NCBI GenBank assembly: GCA_023406985.1
Contig: JAEXTK010000078.1
Span: 1-33,672 of the forward strand
Origin: Spirochaetota bacterium
Lineage (GTDB): Bacteria; Spirochaetota; Spirochaetia; Treponematales; Breznakiellaceae
Direction: 5' to 3'
DNA length: 33,672 nucleotides
Under the pieces are notes generated by a model, which searched no databases, had not been told where the DNA came from, and was given only the letters and a program-made list of their open reading frames with translations. Below, piece by piece: positions 15,905-23,382 of the stretch. The position numbers were made by a program, and so were the translations under genes. The first letter of the stretch is position 1. Every line of letters starts with the position of its first letter.

Positions 15905-17485
15905 ATGGACAACAAGAACCTGCATTGGGCCGACCAGACCGCGGAGAAGATCATCCGCGAGAAGGGCGAAAAGGAACTCTACACCTGCGCTTCGGGCATC
16001 ACGCCGTCCGGCACGGTGCATATCGGTAACTTCCGCGAGATCATCTCGGTGGACCTCGTCGTGCGCGCGCTCCGCGACATGGGCAAGAAGGTCCGCTTCA
16101 TCTATTCCTGGGACGATTACGACGTCTTCCGCAAGGTTCCGCTCAACATGCCGGAACAGGAGATGCTCGCTCGACACCTGCGCTTCCCCATCACCATGGT
16201 GCCCGATCCCTGGGGCCGGGACGAGAGCTACGCCCGCCACCATGAGGTGGATGTCGAAAGCATCCTCCCCGCCGTCGGCATCGCGCCCGAATTCCTCTAT
16301 CAGTCCAAGCGCTACCGCTCGTCGATGTACGCGGAGGGCATGAAGAAAGCCCTGGAACATCGAGCCGAGCTCGTGAAGATCCTGGACAAGTACCGGGACG
16401 AAGAGCACAAGATCCAGGGCGAATGGTGGCCGATCTCGGTGTTCTGCGACGCGTGCAACCGGGATACCACCGAGATCGAAGGTTGGGACGGGGAGTGGGG
16501 CGTCGCCTACCGCTGCGAGTGCGGCCACAAGGAAACGGTGGACCTCCGCACCTCCAAGGGCGTGAAGCTCGGGTGGCGCGTGGATTGGCCGATGCGCTGG
16601 AACTACGAGCAAGTCGATTTCGAGCCCGCGGGCAAGGACCACCACAGCCAGGGCGGCTCCTGGGACACGGCAAAGCACGTCTGCAAGGACGTGTACGGCT
16701 GGGACGCGCCGGTGACCTTCCGCTACGACTTCATCGGCATCAAGGGCACGCCGGGCAAGATGTCCAGCTCCAAGGGCAAGGTCGTGGACCTCTACGACAT
16801 CCTCCGCGTCTACACCCCCGAGCTGGCGCGCTACCTCTTCGCCGGGACGAGGCCCAACACGGAGTTCTCCATCTCCTTCGATCTGGATGTCATCAAGATC
16901 TACGAGGACTACGACAAGACCGAGCGCATCGCCTGGGGCGTGGAGAAAGCCAAGGACGAGGAAACCTACGCGCGCGAGCGGCGTATCTATGAACTCTCGC
17001 AGGTAGCCGGCATGCCGAGCCGGATCTCCTATCCCGTTTCCTTCCGGCACCTCACTACGCTCGTCCAGATTTTCGACGGCGACGTGGATCGGACGGTCGC
17101 GTCCCTTTCTGGAGTGGAGAAGGATCAGGTCGATCGGCTCAAGGCGAAGTGCGAATGCGCCAAGTATTGGGTGGCCGAGTGCGCGCCCGAGGATTACCGC
17201 TTCCAGCTGCGCGGTCCCGGCGAGCGCGCCGAACTGTCCGGAGAGGAGCGCGCGGCGGTCGCCGCGCTCCGGGACGAAGTCGTGGCGAAGGTGGAATCGT
17301 TCGCGGACGACAAGAGCTGCGCCGAAGCCATCTACGCCGTGGCCGGTTCGTGCGGGATGGAGGGCAAGGCCCTCTTCCGCATCGCCTACCAGGCCCTCGT
17401 CGCCAAGGACCAGGGACCGCGCCTCGCGAGCTTCCTCAGGACCATCGACAAAGCCCGCCTCCTCGCCATCCTGAGCGCGTACTGA
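15905..17485 (+). CDS. lysS: Class I lysyl-tRNA synthetase
   Basis: A 526-aa class I enzyme charging tRNA-Lys, unrelated to the class II LysRS of most bacteria. The class I signatures are HIGN at 39-42 (GTVHIGN) and KMSSS at 285-289 (PGKMSSSKG), on a Rossmann fold. Between them is a Cys set, FCDAC then YRCECGHK, a likely zinc-binding insertion known in this family. The C-terminal helical part follows, ending in LLAILSAY. The upstream frame is open, but the ATG at 15905 gives the right N-terminus and follows a promoter. The stop is a tandem TGATAA, then a terminator. Class I LysRS in a bacterium supports a spirochaetal origin. Confidence 0.96.
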   Translation: MDNKNLHWADQTAEKIIREKGEKELYTCASGITPSGTVHIGNFREIISVDLVVRALRDMGKKVRFIYSWDDYDVFRKVPLNMPEQEMLARHLRFPITMVPDPWGRDESYARHHEVDVESILPAVGIAPEFLYQSKRYRSSMYAEGMKKALEHRAELVKILDKYRDEEHKIQGEWWPISVFCDACNRDTTEIEGWDGEWGVAYRCECGHKETVDLRTSKGVKLGWRVDWPMRWNYEQVDFEPAGKDHHSQGGSWDTAKHVCKDVYGWDAPVTFRYDFIGIKGTPGKMSSSKGKVVDLYDILRVYTPELARYLFAGTRPNTEFSISFDLDVIKIYEDYDKTERIAWGVEKAKDEETYARERRIYELSQVAGMPSRISYPVSFRHLTTLVQIFDGDVDRTVASLSGVEKDQVDRLKAKCECAKYWVAECAPEDYRFQLRGPGERAELSGEERAAVAALRDEVVAKVESFADDKSCAEAIYAVAGSCGMEGKALFRIAYQALVAKDQGPRLASFLRTIDKARLLAILSAY

Positions 17486-17493
17486 TAACGAAA

Positions 17494-17537
17494 AAAACCG
17501 GTCATTCGTCGATTCCGCTCGACGCGTGACCGGTTTT
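17494..17537 (+). terminator. Strong terminator after lysS, bidirectional in form
   Basis: AAAACCGGTCA (17494-17504) pairs with TGACCGGTTTT (17527-17537), and an inner stem CGTCGA/TCGACG (17507-17512 with 17519-17524) closes a 6-nt loop. A-run on one side and T-run on the other allow termination from either strand. Confidence 0.85.
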
Positions 17538-17839
17538 CCTCGGAGCGGCCGGTCCGCGGCGGCGTTCCGTCGACGCGGTTCCGAAGCCGTCCCCCTTCCT
17601 CGCCGATCATCGCGCCCGTCCTGAACGTTCACGTCGACAAAAAACAGCCCGATCGTCATCCATGAGCGCGATTTTCCCGCCGCCATCCTGCCGATTTCGC
17701 TCAAATCGAGCGGACGAGGGGGTGGAAGGAAGGGCATAATTCGGTATTTTTGGATCGGTATAAGGGCGTATAATGGCATGTGGTGCGGTATACCGCAAAA
17801 TCTCCATTCTTGTAACTTGTTGCAATATAAGAAAAAAAC
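17538..17839. other. Long non-coding control region upstream of the porin gene
   Basis: No credible gene in about 300 bases. The first half is GC-rich. From about 17735 the composition turns AT-rich, unlike the rest of the window. Within it the pentamer GGTAT recurs at 17743, 17757 and 17787, with CGTAT at 17767, and a perfect palindrome lies at 17785-17796. A TATAAT at 17770-17775 has no good -35. An A-run at 17832-17838 directly before the porin -35 may be an UP element. Overall it looks like a regulatory region for a strongly expressed gene. Confidence 0.5.
17785..17796. promoter_or_regulatory. 12-bp perfect palindrome, candidate operator
   Basis: GCGGTATACCGC reads the same on both strands and contains the GGTAT unit repeated nearby. 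It lies 43 nt upstream of the porin -35, a usual place for an activator or repressor dimer. No cognate regulator is encoded next to it. Confidence 0.45.
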
Positions 17840-17869
17840 TTGACACCTCTTCACAGCGGTTGATATACT
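17840..17869 (+). promoter_or_regulatory. Strong promoter of the porin-like gene
   Basis: Perfect TTGACA (17840-17845), 18-nt spacer, TATACT (17864-17869), with an A-run just upstream. Start of transcription near 17876 gives a leader of about 60 nt. The strongest promoter in the window. Confidence 0.8.
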
Positions 17870-17880
17870 CAGTCCAAAAG

Positions 17881-17914
17881 AAGGGCGATGTAGCAGCCGT
17901 TGGTCGCTACCCTT
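17881..17914 (+). other. Stem-loop in the porin mRNA leader
   Basis: GTAGC (17890-17894) pairs with GCTAC (17906-17910), and AAGG (17881-17884) can pair with CCTT (17911-17914) across a bulge. It lies at the 5' end of the predicted transcript and leaves the AGGAGG ribosome site at 17925-17930 free, so it more likely protects the mRNA than blocks translation. Confidence 0.45.
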
Positions 17915-17937
17915 CAAGTGAGATAGGAGGATCTGGA

Positions 17938-18969
17938 ATGAAGAAATTAGTTTCGGTACTTTTTGCGTTGCTGCTCGTCGGCAGCTTCGCGTTCGCCGCT
18001 GACCCGGGCATTTCTTTCGGTGGCTGGGGACGCATGCTTTTCAACGCGACCTCTGGCGGCGCGGATGTTGATGACAACATGACCTCCATGGGCCCGAGCT
18101 GGGCGGCCGGTGGCCGCGTGAAGTTCTCCGTAGCCGGAAACTCCGATAACGTCGGCTTCCTCACCGAAGTCGGCTCCAACGGCGACGGCAAGATTTTCGT
18201 GACCGACAATGCGAAGATCTGGGTGAAGTTCAACGAGATGTTCACGGTCCAGGCCGGACGCATCAAGCAGGACGTCCTCCGCGGTAAGGTCGGCGATGAC
18301 GCCTTCTACGGCGACCCCGACGCGGTCTTCCAGCGCTTCTATCCGAACGCCGGTCTCCTCCTCGACGTTACCCCGGCTGAGGGTGTCTACATCGGCGCCG
18401 CGATCGATGCCAAGGAAGGTGCCGCGTACGAGCGCACCACCGAGAACGCTTTCAAGGCTATCCAGCTCGGCGCCGGCTACGTGATCGCCGATCTCGGCCA
18501 TCTCCGCGCCCAGTACATCGGTAACGTCGACGACGCTGCCAAGTACATCAACGTGGCGTTCGCCTACACCGCGATGGAAGGCCTCCTCGTGGACGCCGGC
18601 CTCAAGTACCAGACCGAGGATAAGGCTGGCCAGAGCACCGTCCAGATCGATTCTTCCTACAACAAGGACGCCCTCGGCCTCATCGTCCGCCTCGGCGCCA
18701 GCTTCGGCGAGGACAAAGACGGCGACGACCTTGGCTACTCCGCTTCTTGGGACCTGAACTACGCGGTGGCCGCTCCCCTGAGCGTCGGCTTCGAAGGCGG
18801 GATGTCCATGCGCGGCGATGACAGCCTTAAGCTCAGCGTCCTTCCCTACGGCAAGGCCGGTTACGGCAACGGCTACCTCAAGGCCGGATTCCAGTACATC
18901 TCCCTGGGGAAGGCTGTCGGCGACACCACCCTCTGGTCCCTCCCGATCGTCCTCGAGTACTGGTTCTAA
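17938..18969 (+). CDS. Porin-like outer-membrane beta-barrel protein, probably abundant
   Basis: A 343-aa exported protein. The signal peptide MKKLVSVLFALLLVGSFAFA is probably cut before ADPG at 21. The mature part alternates short amphipathic strands with Gly/Asp/Asn turns, for example SFGGWGRMLF, RVKFSVAG and AGYVIADLGHLRAQYIG. It ends in VLEYWF, with an aromatic C-terminal residue as in outer-membrane barrels. It resembles the major outer-membrane proteins of environmental spirochaetes, but no named family can be fixed. Strong promoter, AGGAGG ribosome site 7 nt before the ATG, 5' stem-loop and perfect terminator all say high expression. Codon use also shifts toward GGT, GCT and GTT compared with neighbours. 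The ATG at 17938 is the only start giving a signal peptide. Confidence 0.82.
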   Translation: MKKLVSVLFALLLVGSFAFAADPGISFGGWGRMLFNATSGGADVDDNMTSMGPSWAAGGRVKFSVAGNSDNVGFLTEVGSNGDGKIFVTDNAKIWVKFNEMFTVQAGRIKQDVLRGKVGDDAFYGDPDAVFQRFYPNAGLLLDVTPAEGVYIGAAIDAKEGAAYERTTENAFKAIQLGAGYVIADLGHLRAQYIGNVDDAAKYINVAFAYTAMEGLLVDAGLKYQTEDKAGQSTVQIDSSYNKDALGLIVRLGASFGEDKDGDDLGYSASWDLNYAVAAPLSVGFEGGMSMRGDDSLKLSVLPYGKAGYGNGYLKAGFQYISLGKAVGDTTLWSLPIVLEYWF

Positions 18970-18984
18970 TTCTCCCATCGCTTA

Positions 18985-19001
18985 GTTGATATCTTATCAA
19001 C
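18985..19001 (+). other. Small hairpin before the porin terminator
   Basis: GTTGATA (18985-18991), TCT loop, TATCAAC (18995-19001), two bases before the terminator stem. It may protect the mRNA 3' end after the main terminator is trimmed. Confidence 0.5.
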
Positions 19002-19003
19002 GG

Positions 19004-19035
19004 AGCGCCCCCCGGAATTCCGGGGGGCGCTTTTT
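19004..19035 (+). terminator. Perfect rho-independent terminator after the porin gene
   Basis: A 12-bp perfect stem (19004-19015 with 19020-19031), AATT loop, and a T-run that begins with the last stem base (19031-19035). It separates the porin from the lipoprotein gene that follows 17 nt later. Confidence 0.93.
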
Positions 19036-19052
19036 CATGGAGGCTGGAGATT

Positions 19053-19724
19053 ATGCGGAAAGGGATATATGCGGCGTGCGCCGCCATCGCGCTGTTCGGT
19101 TCCTGCGCGGGAACCCCAAACCCGGTAAGCTACAAGACGTTCAAGGTAGCTGAGGCCGAGCCCTTTGAGGTCGGACTATTCAAATACGGCGATAAGTCCC
19201 TTTTTGGCTCGGACGTAAACCAATCTGAATCGGTCGTTTTCTTTGAGCCGCGGACCAATACCGTCCGTTTCGAATTTAGATCGCACGGAGTGAAGTACCG
19301 CGTCAGGATGCCGGAGACTATGAGGTCCGCCGTCATAAAGGCGGTCGCTGAGTATCGTAAGAATTTCGACGAGCGCAGCTTGAATATCAGCGCGAAGGGA
19401 ACGCAGAAAAATTACGGTAGGGAAGTCGTCCGGATAGAGTGGGGCGTCACGGATTACAAAGCTGAGGGGGAGACGCTCGTCGAGCTCGGGTATCTCTTCG
19501 TCGATAGGAAAACGCCTTACTTCACGTTGACCTTCCAAAAGGGAAAGAACCAGGGGCGTACGGTCGACGGCGGCGAATCGGACGAGTATTCGCCCATAAC
19601 CGCCCTGTACTTCACGAAGGCTCAGGCAACGAATTTCGCTGAAGTGCTCCTTCAAGAGAATCTTTTAGAAAAGATGAAGGGACGGGAAATAACCCCGGGT
19701 GAACACCAAGGGGATGTATACTGA
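19053..19724 (+). CDS. Lipoprotein of unknown function
   Basis: A 223-aa protein I do not recognise. The N-terminus is a lipoprotein signal with LFGSC (lipidated Cys18), followed by a short AGTPNPVS linker. The body is a compact mix of strands and helices with many charged residues (for example SVVFFEPRTNTVRFEFRSHG and TRMPETMRSAV-like helix). There is no membrane segment and no Cys in the mature domain. By eye its GC content is clearly below that of its neighbours, with more A/T-ending codons. This suggests acquisition or fast evolution. GGAGG at 19039-19043 precedes the ATG by 9 nt. The porin terminator lies directly upstream, and no promoter of its own is evident in the 17-nt gap, so it may depend on read-through. 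Its 3' end faces the BamA-like gene. Confidence 0.75.
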   Translation: MRKGIYAACAAIALFGSCAGTPNPVSYKTFKVAEAEPFEVGLFKYGDKSLFGSDVNQSESVVFFEPRTNTVRFEFRSHGVKYRVRMPETMRSAVIKAVAEYRKNFDERSLNISAKGTQKNYGREVVRIEWGVTDYKAEGETLVELGYLFVDRKTPYFTLTFQKGKNQGRTVDGGESDEYSPITALYFTKAQATNFAEVLLQENLLEKMKGREITPGEHQGDVY

Positions 19725-19741
19725 GTTCTGATTCTCAGAAC
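19725..19741. other. Hairpin between two convergent genes
   Basis: GTTCTGA (19725-19731), TTC loop, TCAGAAC (19735-19741). It begins directly after the lipoprotein stop and contains the stop of the BamA-like gene. No T-run, so termination is uncertain. Confidence 0.45.
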
Positions 19742-21036
19742 CGCATCCCGACCCCGAAGGCCCCTCGCCAGAGGCCCGTCTCCGCGTTCCACGCGGCCCC
19801 GAGGTCCACGGCCGGGATGGCGATCTTGGATAGATAGAGCCTGACGCCCAAGGCGATGCCTTGGGCGAAGACGGTGCCCGCGAGCGGAGCGTCCGCCAGG
19901 GCCATCTGGTACGCGGCCAGGGCGGAGACGGTCGCGGCCCGGAAACCGAAGACGCGCGCCTCCAGGCCCGCGGAAAAGCCGGCGAGGGATTCCGCGCGGA
20001 ATTTCGTCGGAAGGATGGAGACGGCAGCGGCGGCCGGGCCTTCGGCGAGGGCGATCGGCGCCTCGGGGGCGGCGAACGCGCCGGCGCGCATGACGGCGCG
20101 GAGACCGGGAAAAAAGGGGCGTTCGTAACCGATCCGCCCTTCGGCCCACGCGAATCCTTCGCCGACGAGGCCGAACGCGTAACCTGCCTTCGATTCCGCG
20201 CTCCGCTCCGACAAGAAGACGCCGTCCCATTCGGCATCGCGCGCGGAGAGCCCGATGGAGACGGGGACGACGCGGGCGGCAGCTACCTCGCCGTCCTCCA
20301 CCGCGCGCTCGCGAAAACCGAGGCCTGTCTCGACCGCGACGGTTTCTCCGAGGTTCCGTCTGAGCGTGAAGGCGGCGTCCAAGGCGGCCGCGTCATAGGA
20401 GATGAGTTCGCGCTCGCGGTCGTCCTCCACGTTCGTCTCCGCGACGGCTCCCACCAGCACGGCGGTCCAGCCGAACGAGGAGCGGTTGATCGGAGTCTTG
20501 GTGTACGTGAGGACACCCATCCACCCCGCGCTTTGGTACAGCCCGACCGCGACGGCCTTGTCGTTCAGCCCGAACGCGTTCGCGTCGATGAGGCCGAAAC
20601 CGCCGATCAAGCCTTCCGAGGTGTAGGCGAAGATCGGTAGCGGCACGATGGAGAGCTTCTCCTCGACCGAAACGACGAGCGTCGGATTCGTGGGGTCGGC
20701 ATTTTCGAGGGACACCTCGATCTCGTCGAAGAGTCCCATTTCGACGAGCGCCGCCTCGACCTCGTCCACATCGATGTCGCTCGCGGGCCGGCCGATGAAT
20801 CGAGCCAAGATCCGTTCAAGGACGATGGGCCTGGTCCGCTTCAGCCCCCGGACGGACAGGGCGGTTACGGGTCGATCTCCGACTCCGACGATTCGGGCCC
20901 TTTCGGCGGCAGGCTCGTTCGATCGGGGGAGGACGGCAGGGCCATCCTGGGCGGGCAAGAAGGGGACGGCAACGAAAAAGGCCGCCGTGAAGACGGCGGC
21001 CGAAAGCATGCAAAGGCTCTTTCTTTGCGGCGACAT
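19735..21036 (-). CDS. Short BamA/TamA-like outer-membrane protein with one POTRA domain
   Basis: A 433-aa exported protein. The signal peptide covers residues 1-29 (cut after FLPA). A Pro/Glu/Arg linker follows, and then one POTRA-like domain at about 57-127: VTALSVRGLKRTRPIVLERIL, the helix DIDVDEVEAALVEMGLFDEI, and strands VSLEN and LVVSVEEK. The remaining 300 residues look like a beta-barrel, ending in VGMRF with aromatic C-terminus. BamA is about 800 aa with several POTRAs, so this is a minimal Omp85-superfamily member, perhaps of the TamA or patatin-associated type. It may insert or export outer-membrane proteins, but function is inferred. The ATG at 21036 lies 8 nt after a TATATT; a second Met at 21009 is possible. 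ilvE is 19 nt upstream on the same strand. Confidence 0.78.
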   Translation of the reverse strand: MSPQRKSLCMLSAAVFTAAFFVAVPFLPAQDGPAVLPRSNEPAAERARIVGVGDRPVTALSVRGLKRTRPIVLERILARFIGRPASDIDVDEVEAALVEMGLFDEIEVSLENADPTNPTLVVSVEEKLSIVPLPIFAYTSEGLIGGFGLIDANAFGLNDKAVAVGLYQSAGWMGVLTYTKTPINRSSFGWTAVLVGAVAETNVEDDRERELISYDAAALDAAFTLRRNLGETVAVETGLGFRERAVEDGEVAAARVVPVSIGLSARDAEWDGVFLSERSAESKAGYAFGLVGEGFAWAEGRIGYERPFFPGLRAVMRAGAFAAPEAPIALAEGPAAAAVSILPTKFRAESLAGFSAGLEARVFGFRAATVSALAAYQMALADAPLAGTVFAQGIALGVRLYLSKIAIPAVDLGAAWNAETGLWRGAFGVGMRF

Positions 21037-21044
21037 GATAGGAG

Positions 21045-21074
21045 AATATAACGCTTTAGACGCGGACCATCCAA
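21045..21074 (-). promoter_or_regulatory. Putative leaderless promoter of the BamA-like gene, inside the ilvE end
   Basis: On the minus strand: TTGGAT (21069-21074), 18 nt, TATATT (21045-21050), then 8 nt to the ATG. The -35 is within the last codons of ilvE. No Shine-Dalgarno is present. Confidence 0.5.
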
Positions 21075-22138
21075 CCTTTCGCGTCGCTCACGGTTCCGTA
21101 TTGGATGCCCTTGAGGACGTCCCGGAGTTCGGCCGAAAGTTCGCCGACCTTTCCGCCGTTGAAGACGGCCTTCTTTCCCAGGTGAGTGAGGGACTCTATG
21201 GGGGTGACGCCGGCGGCGGTACCGGTGACGAAGCATTCGGCGCCGTCGGCGAGGGCTTCCTCGATGGAGATGTCCCGCTCGCTCACCTTGACGCCGCGGT
21301 CCCTGGCCAGCTCGATGACGCTGGACCGGGTGATTCCGGGGAGGATGGTGTCTCCGAGCGCGGGGGTGACGAGTTCGCCCGACTTGAGACGCACGAAGAT
21401 GTTGCAGGACGAGCCTTCCTGGAGGTATTTCCCTTCCTTCGCGTCGAGGAAAACGCATTCCATGTATCCGGCGGCGTTCGCTTCTTTCTTGGCCAGGGTG
21501 GAGATGACGTAGTTGGAGGCCGCCTTGATCCAGCCGGTCCCGCGCGGCGTGGCGCGGATGCGGTCGGTGGTGACGGCCGCGGAGGTCCCCGCGGAGAAGT
21601 ACGCGCTCACCGGCGTGGTGATCACCATCACCCACGGATTATGGGAGGGCGCGACGCCGATGCCGCCTTCCGCGTAGGTGAACGGCCGGATGTAGACCGA
21701 ATCGGCGGTCATGAAGGAGTCCTTCTCCCACTTGGGATCGTAGGACGGGCGGAAGCCGAGGCCGGCGTTCCGGCGGACCGCTTCCACGCAGGCGCTCACG
21801 AAGAGCTTCTCGGGAAACGCGGGCATGAGGAGGCCTTCCATGGACTTGGCGAAACGCGCGGCGTTGCGGTCGGGGCGGAAGATGGCGAGTCCGCCGTCTT
21901 TCTGCGGGAGGGCCTTGAGCCCCTCGAAGCAACCGAGGCCGTACTGGGTGGTGAAGTTGACGAGGGGCATATCGGCGTAGCTGTTGCGCGACTCGGCCAG
22001 CGCGTCCCGCTCCGCCTCTCCCATCTTGGCCTCTTCCGCGGGGCTCCGATGCGGTTTCTCGAGCCACTCCGTTTTCCATGAGGATGCGGCATATTTCGCC
22101 CGGTAGACGACCGGATACGTGTTGAGTGAAAAGGCCAT
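21056..22138 (-). CDS. ilvE: Branched-chain amino-acid aminotransferase
   Basis: A 360-aa fold-type IV PLP enzyme for the last step of valine, leucine and isoleucine synthesis. Landmarks are NFTTQYGLGCFEGLKAL (61-77), the PLP lysine in GWIKAASNY (Lys205), YLQEGSSCNIF with Glu241, and GITRSSVIELA. Length and the insertion between residues 128 and 160 match the eukaryotic-like/type II BCAT group rather than the 310-aa E. coli form. The frame runs on upstream, but the ATG at 22138 has GGAGG close before it and starts the homology. The promoter carries an operator-like dyad, so regulation is likely. It faces away from ychF. Confidence 0.93.
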   Translation of the reverse strand: MAFSLNTYPVVYRAKYAASSWKTEWLEKPHRSPAEEAKMGEAERDALAESRNSYADMPLVNFTTQYGLGCFEGLKALPQKDGGLAIFRPDRNAARFAKSMEGLLMPAFPEKLFVSACVEAVRRNAGLGFRPSYDPKWEKDSFMTADSVYIRPFTYAEGGIGVAPSHNPWVMVITTPVSAYFSAGTSAAVTTDRIRATPRGTGWIKAASNYVISTLAKKEANAAGYMECVFLDAKEGKYLQEGSSCNIFVRLKSGELVTPALGDTILPGITRSSVIELARDRGVKVSERDISIEEALADGAECFVTGTAAGVTPIESLTHLGKKAVFNGGKVGELSAELRDVLKGIQYGTVSDAKGWMVRV

Positions 22139-22147
22139 GAGGTCCTC

Positions 22148-22178
22148 CCGTGGTTTGTGTGGGGAGAGGATACCACGG
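22148..22178. promoter_or_regulatory. Operator-like inverted repeat over the ilvE promoter
   Basis: CCGTGGT (22148-22154) and ACCACGG (22172-22178) are a perfect 7-bp dyad 17 nt apart. One arm touches the -10 and the other lies just past the predicted start. A dimer bound here, or a hairpin in the mRNA leader, would affect ilvE expression. The regulator is unknown. Confidence 0.5.
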
Positions 22179-22195
22179 CGGAAGCGGGGGAACAA
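22167..22195 (-). promoter_or_regulatory. Putative ilvE promoter
   Basis: On the minus strand: TTGTTC (22190-22195), 17 nt, TATCCT (22167-22172). The predicted leader is about 22 nt and contains the GGAGG ribosome site of ilvE. Confidence 0.5.
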
Positions 22196-22227
22196 GGACG
22201 ATCGGAAGAAACGCGCCGGCGCTCCGG

Positions 22228-22256
22228 TTGACCGCCGTCCCCGCGAAACGTAGAAT
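22228..22256 (+). promoter_or_regulatory. Leaderless-type promoter of ychF
   Basis: TTGACC (22228-22233), 17 nt, TAGAAT (22251-22256), then 7 nt to the ATG at 22264. Five of six matches in each box and no Shine-Dalgarno. Confidence 0.65.
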
Positions 22257-22263
22257 AGCACCC

Positions 22264-23373
22264 ATGGCTCTCAACTGCGGTATCGTCGGACTCCCGAACG
22301 TCGGCAAGTCCACCATCTTTTCGGCCTTGACCTCCGCCCCGGCCGAGGCGGCGAATTATCCCTTCTGCACGATCAACCCGAACGTCGGCATCGTGGACGT
22401 CCCCGACGCGCGGCTCCGCAAGCTCGCGGAGATCTTCAAGCCCAAGCGCGTGGTACCGGCTACCGTGGAATTCGTCGATATCGCCGGTCTCGTCAAGGGC
22501 GCGTCGCAGGGCGAAGGGCTCGGCAACCAGTTCCTTTCCCATATCCGGGAAGTGGGCGTGATCGCGCAGGTCGTCCGCTGCTTCGAGGATCCCGACATCA
22601 TCCACGTCTCCAACAAGGTGGATCCCGAATCGGATATAGAGACCATCAACGTGGAACTCGCCCTGGCCGACCTGGACACGGTCCAGAAGCGATTGGATCG
22701 GGCCCAGCGCGCGTTCAAGGTCCAGGCGAAGGACCAGCAGAAGATCGCCGAAGCCGCGATCTCCGCGTGCGCCAAGCTCACCGAGGCCCTGCAGCAGGGG
22801 AAGCCCGCCCGCTCCGTCCCCCTCACCGACGACGAGAAGGCCGCCATGACCGAGAGCCAGCTCATCACCATGAAGCCGCAGCTCTACGTCTGCAACGTGG
22901 ACGAGGAGGGCATGCGGTCGGGTAACCGCCACGTCGACTTCGTGAAAGCCCGCGCCGCCGCCGAGGGTTCCGAAGCCGTGGTCATCTGCGGCAAATTCGA
23001 AGCGGAGCTCTCCGACCTGGAGAGCGAAGAGGAACGGCTCGCCTTCCTCGCCGAGATCGGCCTGTCCGAGTCCGGTCTTTCGGCGCTCATCCACGCGGCG
23101 TATCGGCTGCTCGGCCTCAGGACCTTCTTCACCGCCGGCGAAGACGAGTGCCGCGCCTGGACCATCCACTCCGGCGACGTCGCCCCCAAGGCCGCGGGCG
23201 TCATCCACACGGACTTCGAGAAGGGCTTCATCAAAGCCGAGACCTACGCCTACGAGGATCTCCTGGCCTACGGCTCGGAGGCGAAGATCAAGGAAGCCGG
23301 CAAATACCGAATCGAAGGAAAAGACTACGTCGTCAGGGATGGGGATGTAATGTTCTTCAAGTTCAACGTGTAA
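22264..23373 (+). CDS. ychF: Ribosome-binding ATPase YchF (Obg family)
   Basis: A 369-aa P-loop protein of the Obg-related YchF/OLA1 family. YchF binds ribosomes and hydrolyses ATP rather than GTP, and affects stress responses. The P-loop GLPNVGKST is at 9-17. The switch region VDIAGLVKGASQGEGLGNQFL follows. In place of the G4 NKxD motif stands NVDEEG, the usual YchF change linked to ATP specificity. A coiled-coil insertion (DTVQKRLDRAQRAFK) and a C-terminal TGS domain ending FFKFNV complete the protein. Length is normal (363 in E. coli). The start follows a promoter by 7 nt. An HD-domain gene follows after 9 nt with its ribosome site overlapping the ychF stop. Confidence 0.97.
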   Translation: MALNCGIVGLPNVGKSTIFSALTSAPAEAANYPFCTINPNVGIVDVPDARLRKLAEIFKPKRVVPATVEFVDIAGLVKGASQGEGLGNQFLSHIREVGVIAQVVRCFEDPDIIHVSNKVDPESDIETINVELALADLDTVQKRLDRAQRAFKVQAKDQQKIAEAAISACAKLTEALQQGKPARSVPLTDDEKAAMTESQLITMKPQLYVCNVDEEGMRSGNRHVDFVKARAAAEGSEAVVICGKFEAELSDLESEEERLAFLAEIGLSESGLSALIHAAYRLLGLRTFFTAGEDECRAWTIHSGDVAPKAAGVIHTDFEKGFIKAETYAYEDLLAYGSEAKIKEAGKYRIEGKDYVVRDGDVMFFKFNV

Positions 23374-23382
23374 GGAAAAAAT

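Noticed and set aside
17773..17937. N-terminal extension of the porin gene to 17773
   Set aside because: It would run through the TTGACA/TATACT promoter and ribosome site and bury the signal peptide.
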